A DNA stretch of 6,523 bases from Oscillospiraceae bacterium (lineage in GTDB: Bacteria; Bacillota; Clostridia; Oscillospirales; Acutalibacteraceae), in assembly GCA_031254555.1 (NCBI GenBank), contig JAIRUF010000086.1, positions 1 to 6,523 on the forward strand, given 5' to 3'. Numbering within the stretch: position 1 is the first letter of the stretch; every line of letters starts with the position of its first letter. This document shows, in pieces, positions 1 through 5,561 of this stretch. The notes under the pieces are model-generated. The model saw only the letters and a program-made list of their open reading frames with translations, did not search any database and was not told the origin of the DNA. The translations under genes and the position numbers were made by a program.

Positions 1-675
1 GATGGGAAAGAAGAGACCGTCATCAAAATAAATTTGGATGGTAATGTCTATCACACAGATAATAAAGATAAAGTTTTTGAGCAAGAAGAAAATCTCAACA
101 AAGCCCAGGAGACAGAGATCCGCATAGTGGGCGAAGCTTATAAAACATATATAATAGCAGAGTTTTCAAATAAACTTATTATAATAGATAAACACGCTGC
201 ACACGAGCGCATGATATATGAGCAGCTTAAAAATAATGAGGCAAAGCCGGACACACAGTTGCTGCTGTCTCCGGTATCTGTAACTTTAAGCAAAGAGGAA
301 TATTCTATAATCCTTGAAAACAAGGAGCTTCTCAGCGAATCTGGCTTTGAAATTGACGATTTTGGCGTGGGCAGCATAGTGGTGCATGAGTGCCCGCAGC
401 AGCTTAGCCTGCAGGATATAGAGCAGATGGTGCAGGAGCTTGCGGGCTACCTTTTGTCAAACCGGGAGCCGTTTGTTCAGCAGCTTGACTGGATATATCA
501 TTCAACCGCGTGCAGGGCGGCTATAAAAGCGGGAGATAAGACAAGCGACTATGAATTGGCGTACTTCGTACAAAAGCTGTTAAGCAATGACAAGATAAGG
601 TATTGTCCGCACGGAAGGCCGGTTTATATCGAGCTTACAAAGTCAGAGATTCAAAAGCAGTTTGGCAGGTCGTAA
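1..675 (+). CDS. mutL: DNA mismatch repair protein MutL, C-terminal part (5' end outside window)
   Basis: The reading frame is open from base 1, so only the last 224 residues are visible; the N-terminal GHKL ATPase is upstream of the window. What remains is the dimerisation and endonuclease domain that nicks the nascent strand in mismatch repair in bacteria lacking MutH. All signature motifs are present: the metal-binding DKHAAHERMIYE at 187-222 (family form DQHA-x2-E-x4-E), ACR at 508-516, CPHGRP at 604-621 and the C-terminal FGR at 661-669. QLLLSP at 256-273 fits the QxxLxP sliding-clamp binding motif, which is used to activate the nuclease. The first position after Asp is Lys rather than the usual Gln, a mild variant. 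The charged stretch before about base 115 is probably the end of the flexible linker between domains. miaA follows after 19 bases, a common Clostridia and Bacillus neighbour. Identity is secure; the intact length cannot be judged. Confidence 0.96.
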   Translation, partial: DGKEETVIKINLDGNVYHTDNKDKVFEQEENLNKAQETEIRIVGEAYKTYIIAEFSNKLIIIDKHAAHERMIYEQLKNNEAKPDTQLLLSPVSVTLSKEEYSIILENKELLSESGFEIDDFGVGSIVVHECPQQLSLQDIEQMVQELAGYLLSNREPFVQQLDWIYHSTACRAAIKAGDKTSDYELAYFVQKLLSNDKIRYCPHGRPVYIELTKSEIQKQFGRS

Positions 676-684
676 AAAGGGGAG
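674..684 (+). promoter_or_regulatory. Ribosome binding site of miaA
   Basis: A purine run ending in AGGGGAG overlaps the mutL stop codon and lies 10 bases before the ATG at 695. It supports that ATG over the in-frame TTG at 662, which lies upstream of the site and inside mutL. Confidence 0.7.
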
Positions 685-694
685 TTATACAAAT

Positions 695-1663
695 ATGGAC
701 AAGATACCTGTTATTGCTGTTTTAGGACCTACGGCCTCAGGAAAAACCGAGCTTGCAGCCGAGCTTGCAAAGCAATATGACAGCGAGGTTATATCATGTG
801 ACTCCATGCAGATATATAAGGGGATGGACATTGCAACGGCAAAACCCACACCAGATGAGATGAGAGGTATAAAACACCACCTTATAAGTGTTATTCACAG
901 GGGGAAAACTTTTAGCGTAGCACAGTACACAAAGCTTGCAAAGGAAGCGATTGATGAAATACGTGCAAAAGATAAAACGGTTATTCTTGCGGGTGGCACC
1001 GGCCTATATGCACATGCGCTTTTAGACAACCTGGAATTTATAGACAATTCATACAGCGAAACGATAAGAAAAGATCTTGAACAAAGGGCGGCCAAGCAAG
1101 GTATGGAACCTCTTATTGAGGAACTTTCAAGGATTGATAAAAGGGCGGCGCTGAAACTTCATCCAAATAACAAGGTGAGGATAATAAGGGCGTTAGAGTT
1201 TTATTACAGCACAGGGATGACAATATCTCAGCAGGCGGAGATGTCAAAAAAAAATCCAACCCCATATAACCCGTGTATGATAGGGCTTGATTTTAGAGAC
1301 AGGCAAAAACTGTACGACAGGATAAATCAAAGAGTTGATTTAATGATATCAAACGGTCTTGCAGATGAGGTTAAAGAGTTTGCAGGGGAGCAAGCTTTAA
1401 CATCAGGACAGGCCATTGGATACAAAGAGTTGCTGCCGTACTTAAACGGTGAAATAACGATGGATCAAGCGGCGGATAAAATAAAAATGGAGACAAGGCG
1501 CTACGCAAAGAGGCAGCTCACATGGTTTAGAAAAGACAAAAGGATAAAATTCATTTATATAGACGAGCATGAAGACTTTAACAGCGTGCTGCGTGCTGCT
1601 TGTAAAATCATAGATGAGTCAAAAATTTTGGGATTAGGGGTAAGTGGTGTAGATGCAGAATAA
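695..1663 (+). CDS. miaA: tRNA dimethylallyltransferase MiaA
   Basis: This 322-residue protein has the usual MiaA length. It transfers a dimethylallyl group from dimethylallyl diphosphate to N6 of A37 in tRNAs reading UNN codons, the first step toward ms2i6A, in the cytoplasm. Visible motifs in order are the P-loop GPTASGKT (residues 11-18), SCDSMQIYKGMDIATAKP (35-51) with the invariant Asp that acts in catalysis, HHLI (61-64), GGTGLY (100-105), RALEFYYSTG (165-174), the LDFRDR/LYDRINQRVD region (198-215), and QAIGYKE followed by the ETRRYAKRQLTWFRKD tail (239-281) that contacts tRNA. The start is the ATG at 695 because of the ribosome binding site 10 bases upstream and because MDKIPVIAVLGPTASGKT matches the family N-terminus; a TTG at 662 would add 11 residues. 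The end overlaps the next gene by 11 bases. hfq, the frequent next gene elsewhere, is not present. Identity is secure. Confidence 0.97.
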   Translation: MDKIPVIAVLGPTASGKTELAAELAKQYDSEVISCDSMQIYKGMDIATAKPTPDEMRGIKHHLISVIHRGKTFSVAQYTKLAKEAIDEIRAKDKTVILAGGTGLYAHALLDNLEFIDNSYSETIRKDLEQRAAKQGMEPLIEELSRIDKRAALKLHPNNKVRIIRALEFYYSTGMTISQQAEMSKKNPTPYNPCMIGLDFRDRQKLYDRINQRVDLMISNGLADEVKEFAGEQALTSGQAIGYKELLPYLNGEITMDQAADKIKMETRRYAKRQLTWFRKDKRIKFIYIDEHEDFNSVLRAACKIIDESKILGLGVSGVDAE

Positions 1664-2879
1664 AAGAACCTTAAACACCGTGATATCAATTGCTGTTTCT
1701 TTGCTGCTTATATCATATCTTGCATATCAGGGATATTTAATAGCATATAATCCTGTAAAAACACAGGTGGCGTATGAGCATACAATTTATGATTCTGCGG
1801 ACACGGAAATTTTCGTAGTACGCGACGAGAAATACTTGATAAAAAATGCAAATGGCACTATTGTCCCAATAGTTGAGGACGGAAAAAGGGTGGCAAACGG
1901 TCAGGAGGTTGCCATTGTATTTTCAAACAACGATGCCGCTGCGAATTATATAAGGATAAATGAGCTTGAAACAAGTATCAGCAGGTATAAAAAGCTTGCC
2001 GCTCAGGCTGAAAGTTTTACTATTGATATTGAAACGATCGACAATGATATAAACTTAAGGCTTCTCGCATACCTTGATGTTATAAGCTCAGGAAAACTAG
2101 AACAAATTAAAGACGGCAGCGCCGCGCTGAGAGATAAAATGACAACAAGGCAGACAGCTACAGGAGTCCAAATTGACTTTAACTCAAAGATAAGCGAGCT
2201 TACAAAGCAGCTTGACAAGCTCAAAAAGAAAAGCTCAGACCACAAAAGTATAACAGCTGACCAAGCGGGGTATTACATAAATAGGGTCGATGGTTTTGAA
2301 ACACTTGTGCCTTACGGCAAAGCCGAATCGTTAAGCGTATCTGACATTGAGAGGATCCAAAAAGCAAAGGAAAAACAAACGCCGTCAAACGCTATGGGAA
2401 AATTGGTAAACGATTTTGACTGGTACTTGGTTTGCAATGTAGACTCAAAAAACATAGGCAGTTTAAGCATAGGCGACACCATAAAAGTGTTTCTGCCATT
2501 TGCGTCTACAAGTGAGATCTTCGCTCAAGTGGCAAGTCTAAACGGCGGAAATTCACCAAAGACCGCTGTTATACTTAGATGTAACCATATGGATTCACAG
2601 CTTGCGAATCTTCGCAAACAAACAGCCTCTCTTATATTTAATGAACACACAGGGTTAAAAGTGCCTATATCAGCGGTCAGGGTTAATGCTGACGGCGAAA
2701 AGGGCGTATATGTGCTTATGGGTAACATGGTGAAGTTTAGGAAGATTGAGGTCACCTATACATCAGATGATTTTATTATAGCCAGCAAAAAAAACAGTGA
2801 AGACGGATATTTAAAACAATATGACAATGTCATATTTGAAGGGTCTGATTTATTCGATGGAAAGATTGTTAAAAAATAA
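1653..2879 (+). CDS. HlyD-like membrane-fusion (periplasmic adaptor type) protein, function unknown
   Basis: This 408-residue protein has a short basic N-terminus, one hydrophobic segment at about residues 9-31, and a large domain expected outside the membrane. Its order resembles HlyD-type adaptors: a first lipoyl-like half around 68-92 (GTIVPIVEDGKRVANGQEVAIVF), charged helical stretches at about 95-120 and 175-195 that may form a hairpin coiled coil, a second lipoyl-like half at about 198-220 containing DGFETLVP, a beta-barrel region at about 255-330, and a C-terminal domain with LKVPISAVRV (335-344) and GVYVLMGNMVKFRKIEV (351-367). Adaptors usually work with an ABC or RND transporter, but none is encoded nearby. 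The neighbours are miaA (11-base overlap) and yggS (23-base overlap), then sepF and divIVA. A role in the envelope or division is therefore only an inference from position. The start at 1653 places the membrane segment correctly and has AGGGG at 1636-1640, a rather long 12 bases upstream. The fold assignment is by pattern and is moderately sure; the function is unknown. Confidence 0.75.
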   Translation: MQNKRTLNTVISIAVSLLLISYLAYQGYLIAYNPVKTQVAYEHTIYDSADTEIFVVRDEKYLIKNANGTIVPIVEDGKRVANGQEVAIVFSNNDAAANYIRINELETSISRYKKLAAQAESFTIDIETIDNDINLRLLAYLDVISSGKLEQIKDGSAALRDKMTTRQTATGVQIDFNSKISELTKQLDKLKKKSSDHKSITADQAGYYINRVDGFETLVPYGKAESLSVSDIERIQKAKEKQTPSNAMGKLVNDFDWYLVCNVDSKNIGSLSIGDTIKVFLPFASTSEIFAQVASLNGGNSPKTAVILRCNHMDSQLANLRKQTASLIFNEHTGLKVPISAVRVNADGEKGVYVLMGNMVKFRKIEVTYTSDDFIIASKKNSEDGYLKQYDNVIFEGSDLFDGKIVKK

Positions 2880-3576
2880 AAAGTTTGATGATATTGATGA
2901 AAATTTAAAATTTATAGAGGAAAAGATAGCGTACTGCGCCCAAAAAAGCGGCAGGAAATACGAAGATATAAAGCTTATGGCGGTCACAAAAACGGTTGAC
3001 CCGGTATTTGTGAATCACGCCATTGAAAAGGGCGTTAAGCTTATAGGCGAAAATAAGGTTCAGGAACTGCTTTTGAAGAAGGATTCTTTGATGGAGAGCG
3101 AGGTTCATTTAATAGGACATCTGCAGACCAATAAGGTCCGCTCTGTCATAAATCATGTGAATATGATTCAATCTGTGGACAGTGTCAAAATAGCGCAGGA
3201 AATATCAAGGCAGGCAGTTAAATATAATTTGAGTATGGATGTTTTAGTGGAGGTAAATATTGGCAGGGAGGAGTCTAAACATGGGTTCTTTTATGACGAG
3301 ACCTTAGAGGCAATTGATCAAATCAGAGCAATGAATGCAATTAAAGTAAAAGGGCTGATGGCAATACCGCCGGCAAACTGCGATGAAATTAAAAATCGAC
3401 ACTATTTGTCAGGAATGTACAAACTATTTATTGACATAAAGTCGAAAAAATTGGATAATGTTAGTATTGATATATTATCGATGGGGATGTCAGATGATTT
3501 TCACACAGCAATTTTAGAGGGTTCCAATTTGGTTAGGATCGGTTCCGCATTGTTTGGGGCCCGTAATTACAATTAA
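2857..3576 (+). CDS. yggS: YggS/YlmE (PLPBP) family pyridoxal phosphate homeostasis protein
   Basis: This 239-residue single-domain protein has the fold-type III (alanine-racemase-like) PLP barrel of the YggS/PROSC family. The family binds PLP and affects vitamin B6 and amino-acid pools but has no proven enzymatic reaction. Visible motifs are LMAVTKTV (residues 40-47) with the PLP-binding Lys45, GENKVQE (64-70), HLIGHLQTNK (84-93), VEVNIGREESKHGF (131-144), GLMAIPP (166-172), LSMGMSDDFHTAI (207-219) and the phosphate-binding end VRIGSALFGAR (226-236). The ATG at 2857 gives about a dozen residues before the conserved DENLKFIEEKI helix, close to family length. The in-frame ATGs at 2821 and 2827 would overlap the upstream gene further and have no better ribosome site. 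A GAAGGG at 2838-2843 is a weak, distant candidate, so translation may depend on coupling to the preceding gene, which ends 23 bases inside this one. Position before sepF matches ylmE of Bacillus. A promoter candidate lies inside its 3' end. Confidence 0.93.
   Translation: MERLLKNKKFDDIDENLKFIEEKIAYCAQKSGRKYEDIKLMAVTKTVDPVFVNHAIEKGVKLIGENKVQELLLKKDSLMESEVHLIGHLQTNKVRSVINHVNMIQSVDSVKIAQEISRQAVKYNLSMDVLVEVNIGREESKHGFFYDETLEAIDQIRAMNAIKVKGLMAIPPANCDEIKNRHYLSGMYKLFIDIKSKKLDNVSIDILSMGMSDDFHTAILEGSNLVRIGSALFGARNYN
3431..3459 (+). promoter_or_regulatory. Candidate sigma-A promoter inside yggS, upstream of sepF
   Basis: TTGACA at 3431-3436 is a perfect -35 hexamer. After a 17-base spacer containing an A6 run comes GATAAT at 3454-3459, five of six matches to the -10 consensus. 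Transcription would begin near 3466, about 130 bases before the sepF ATG. It lies inside coding sequence (the DIKSKKLDNV stretch of YggS), so part of the match could be codon chance. Both the spacing and the two boxes are nevertheless close to ideal, and the genes that would benefit are sepF, divIVA, lspA and the rluD-like gene. Confidence 0.5.
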
Positions 3577-3581
3577 TTTTT

Positions 3582-3586
3582 GGAGG
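3582..3586 (+). promoter_or_regulatory. Strong ribosome binding site of sepF
   Basis: GGAGG lies 8 bases before the ATG at 3595, in the 18-base gap after yggS. It is one of the two best Shine-Dalgarno matches in the window, fitting a protein needed in high amounts. Confidence 0.85.
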
Positions 3587-3594
3587 AATTGTAA

Positions 3595-4056
3595 ATGGCA
3601 ACTTTTTTTGATAGGGTAAAAAATATATTTGGAGTGACCGATGAGGAATACTATGACGATTACGCCGAACAGGACGAATTTATAACTTATAACAACAATA
3701 ACGAGCAGGAGGATGTAAGGTCGTCGTCCCGCGAGCCTTTGGGCAGGCAGAATAAAGTTGTAAATATACATACCACAGCGCAGCTTCAGGTAGTTTTGGC
3801 CAAGCCGGAAAAGTTTGAGGACGCAAGTTCAGTTGCAGACCATCTCAATGAGAGGCGTACGGTTGTTCTTAACCTTGAGTCGGCAAACAGAGATATTGCG
3901 CGCAGGCTGGTTGACTTTTTAAGCGGGGTGGCATACGCAAACGGCGGACAGATTAAAAGGGTGGCAAACAGCACATTTATAATTACCCCTTATAATGTTG
4001 ACGTTATGGGTGACCTTTTAGACGAGCTTGAGAACAGCGGAATGTTTTTTCAATAA
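3595..4056 (+). CDS. sepF: Cell division protein SepF
   Basis: This 153-residue protein is close to the usual SepF length. SepF is a cytoplasmic FtsZ partner that binds the membrane by its N-terminus and polymerises into rings or arcs that shape the septum. The first 14 residues (MATFFDRVKNIFGV) fit the amphipathic membrane-anchoring helix. Next is an acidic, tyrosine- and asparagine-rich linker (about 16-50, including NNNNEQE). The conserved SepF domain runs from about 54 to the end. In it, PEKFEDASSVADHLNERRTVVLNLE (71-95) and IARRLVDFLSGVAYANGGQIKRVANSTFIITPYNV (101-135) match the family, including the DFLSG segment whose glycine (G111) lies at the dimer and polymer interface. It follows the YggS gene by 18 bases, as in the Bacillus ylmE-sepF order, but the usual ylmG and ylmH do not follow. 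It is probably read from its own promoter inside yggS as well as from upstream. Confidence 0.96.
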   Translation: MATFFDRVKNIFGVTDEEYYDDYAEQDEFITYNNNNEQEDVRSSSREPLGRQNKVVNIHTTAQLQVVLAKPEKFEDASSVADHLNERRTVVLNLESANRDIARRLVDFLSGVAYANGGQIKRVANSTFIITPYNVDVMGDLLDELENSGMFFQ

Positions 4057-4070
4057 ATAAAAATATATAG

Positions 4071-4091
4071 GGCACACCGAGAGGATGTGCC
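4071..4091 (+). terminator. Hairpin between sepF and divIVA, possible attenuator or partial terminator
   Basis: The 5' arm GGCACACC (4071-4078) pairs with the 3' arm GG-A-TGTGCC (4083-4091), leaving one bulged A at 4085 and a GAGA loop (4079-4082), which is a GNRA-type tetraloop. The downstream bases (TGATTTGTTATT) are T-rich but not an unbroken T run, so a full intrinsic terminator is doubtful. It starts 14 bases after the sepF stop and ends 19 bases before the divIVA ribosome site. It could lower readthrough, protect the sepF end of the transcript, or mark a processing point. Confidence 0.5.
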
Positions 4092-4110
4092 TGATTTGTT
4101 ATTAAGTGTT

Positions 4111-4118
4111 AAGGGGAG
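4111..4118 (+). promoter_or_regulatory. Ribosome binding site of divIVA
   Basis: AAGGGGAG lies 7 bases before the ATG at 4126. It fixes the start there. The in-frame GTG at 4087 falls within the 3' arm of the hairpin and lacks a ribosome site. Confidence 0.8.
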
Positions 4119-4125
4119 TGGGAAA

Positions 4126-5055
4126 ATGTTATCACCAAAGGATATAGCAAATCATAATTTTCAGTCTGTAAGCAGGAATGCATATCGGGCAAGCGATGTC
4201 GATGCCTTTATGGAAGAAGTAAAAAAATCATATTATCAAATGTTTTATGAAAACGGTGAGATAGTTAAAAAAATGGGGCTTTTGGCGGATAGACTTACTG
4301 AATATAAAAATGATTCGGATAATATCCGTAACGCCTTGGTAACAGCTGAAAGGATGAAAGAAGAGATAGTAAATGAAGCGCAGAACAAAGCCCAAGGTGT
4401 TTTAAAAGACGCTGAAAACATGGCTCAATCTGCCCTTGAAGCGGTTAATTTGAAAAAAAGTGAAGTGTTGGAGAGAGCGCAGCAAAACGCGGACAAAATA
4501 GTTTCGGACGCAACCGTTCGTTCAAATCTTATTTTATCAGAATCCAAAGAGGATGCCGCAAAGCTGTTGGCTAAAACACAAAAAATTTATGAGGATCAAA
4601 TGGGGACGATTCAAGAAGACTGTAAGCGTGAAAAAGAAAAATTGAGAATATTAAAGGAAAGTTCAGAGCAGCTTAAGAAAACTTTAAAGGAATTATATAC
4701 GCGTCAGATCAGCATAATAGAAGAGATTCCTGAATTTGATATAGAGCATGGGGAAGAAACCTCAGCCAGCCCGATAGACAGGTTTGCAAGCGATGAGTAT
4801 AAGGAGATCATACAGGAAATTGTAACAGACGCAAAAACACAGGCGGAAATTTTGCCGCAGGCATTAGATGACTTAAGCGAGAGTGTTGACGAGTATATAA
4901 ATGATGAATACTCGGCAGACCAGGAACTAGACGCTGTGAAGAGCGGAGTAAGAATCGATAACGTAAAGCTTGACGTTGATGTAAATTCCGTTGAAGAGGA
5001 TGAAGATGTAAAGACTATGAAAAACTTTTTTAGCTCAACAAGAGAAGAGGGCTGA
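4126..5055 (+). CDS. divIVA: DivIVA-domain cell division or polar scaffold protein, long form
   Basis: This 309-residue cytoplasmic protein is nearly twice the length of Bacillus DivIVA (164). DivIVA proteins bind curved membrane at poles and septa and recruit partners for division-site placement, growth or sporulation. The N-terminal domain is clear: MLSPKDIANHNF (1-12), a loop to Tyr20, then SDVDAFMEEVKKSYYQMFYEN (23-43). A long, Ala/Lys/Glu-rich coiled-coil region follows at about 45-200, and an acidic tail at about 204-309 ends in VKTMKNFFSS. The loop reads FQSVSRNAY, whereas Bacillus has FTKSFRGY, so it carries one extra residue and lacks the Phe that inserts into the membrane there. The ATG at 4126 is chosen for its AAGGGGAG and the family-like MLSP start. 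It follows sepF after 69 bases, whereas ylmG and ylmH separate the two in Bacillus. Paralogous DivIVA-domain proteins such as GpsB are shorter, so this is best called DivIVA-like; the family assignment is secure, the exact role is not. Confidence 0.9.
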   Translation: MLSPKDIANHNFQSVSRNAYRASDVDAFMEEVKKSYYQMFYENGEIVKKMGLLADRLTEYKNDSDNIRNALVTAERMKEEIVNEAQNKAQGVLKDAENMAQSALEAVNLKKSEVLERAQQNADKIVSDATVRSNLILSESKEDAAKLLAKTQKIYEDQMGTIQEDCKREKEKLRILKESSEQLKKTLKELYTRQISIIEEIPEFDIEHGEETSASPIDRFASDEYKEIIQEIVTDAKTQAEILPQALDDLSESVDEYINDEYSADQELDAVKSGVRIDNVKLDVDVNSVEEDEDVKTMKNFFSSTREEG

Positions 5056-5057
5056 TT

Positions 5058-5061
5058 GGAG
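5058..5061 (+). promoter_or_regulatory. Ribosome binding site of lspA
   Basis: GGAG lies 8 bases before the ATG at 5070, within the 14-base gap after divIVA. It supports that ATG as the lspA start. Confidence 0.7.
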
Positions 5062-5069
5062 TTCGTGTT

Positions 5070-5561
5070 ATGATTATAGCACTTTATATAACAGCAATAG
5101 CTATATTAGTTATAGCAGACCAGGTCTTAAAATATTTTGTCGTATTAAAACTTGAACCAATAGGCACATTAAATTTTATACCTGGATTTATACAGCTTAG
5201 GTATATGGAGAATACCGGGGCGGCTTTTGGTATATTTAAAGATCAAAAGGCATTTCTTTTAACTTTATCAGTTTTCATTTTAGGAATATGTTTTTACGTC
5301 ATATTTTCTAAAAATTTTAGGGGTATTTTTTATAGTACAGGCGCTGCGATGATGGCCGCGGGTGGCATAGGAAACATAGTTGACAGGCTGACCAGGGGTT
5401 TTGTAGTTGACTTTTTTGAGTTTACATTTATTGATTTTGCTATCTTTAATTTTGCGGATATATTGGTTACCACAGGTGCTGCGTTTATAATCATAGAGCT
5501 TTTAAGAGATATGAACAAAGAGATAAAAAGCAAAAAGGAGAGTTCCATAAAAGATGTCTGA
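5070..5561 (+). CDS. lspA: Lipoprotein signal peptidase (signal peptidase II)
   Basis: This 163-residue integral membrane aspartyl protease removes the signal peptide from prolipoproteins after lipid attachment to the lipobox cysteine. Four hydrophobic segments are visible, at about 3-26, 61-80, 87-104 and 122-145, as expected. Conserved residues are present: Asp17 in ADQVLKY, Asn48 in ENTGAAFGIF (47-56), GGIGNIVDR (98-106) with Asn102 and Arg106, VVDF (112-115) with catalytic Asp114, and FNFAD (126-130) with Asn127 and catalytic Asp130. The C-terminal tail is lysine-rich and presumably cytoplasmic. The last eight bases overlap the next gene, the same lspA then rluD order as lspA-ylyB in Bacillus. 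Identity is secure. Confidence 0.97.
   Translation: MIIALYITAIAILVIADQVLKYFVVLKLEPIGTLNFIPGFIQLRYMENTGAAFGIFKDQKAFLLTLSVFILGICFYVIFSKNFRGIFYSTGAAMMAAGGIGNIVDRLTRGFVVDFFEFTFIDFAIFNFADILVTTGAAFIIIELLRDMNKEIKSKKESSIKDV
5463..5491 (+). promoter_or_regulatory. Weak promoter candidate inside lspA
   Basis: A perfect -10 box TATAAT (5486-5491) lies 17 bases after TTGGTT (5463-5468), which matches only three of six -35 bases. It would start transcription near 5498, about 55 bases before the rluD-like ATG. In AT-rich coding sequence such matches often arise by chance. Confidence 0.2.

Noticed and set aside
662..694. Upstream TTG start for miaA adding 11 residues
   Set aside because: It lies inside mutL with no ribosome site, while the ATG at 695 has a good one and gives the family-typical N-terminus.
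2821..2856. Earlier ATG starts for yggS at 2821 and 2827
   Set aside because: They would add 10 to 12 non-conserved residues fully inside the upstream gene and have no ribosome binding site.
3978..3996. Two TATAAT boxes in the 3' end of sepF as a divIVA promoter
   Set aside because: No reasonable -35 hexamer lies 16 to 18 bases before either; they arise from Ile/Tyr/Asn codons in AT-rich coding sequence.
4061..4070. AT-rich run after sepF as a divIVA promoter -10
   Set aside because: TATATA at 4064 lacks any -35 match at proper spacing.
4087..4125. GTG start for divIVA adding 13 residues
   Set aside because: The GTG sits in the hairpin arm and has no Shine-Dalgarno sequence; the ATG at 4126 has AAGGGGAG and the expected MLSP start.
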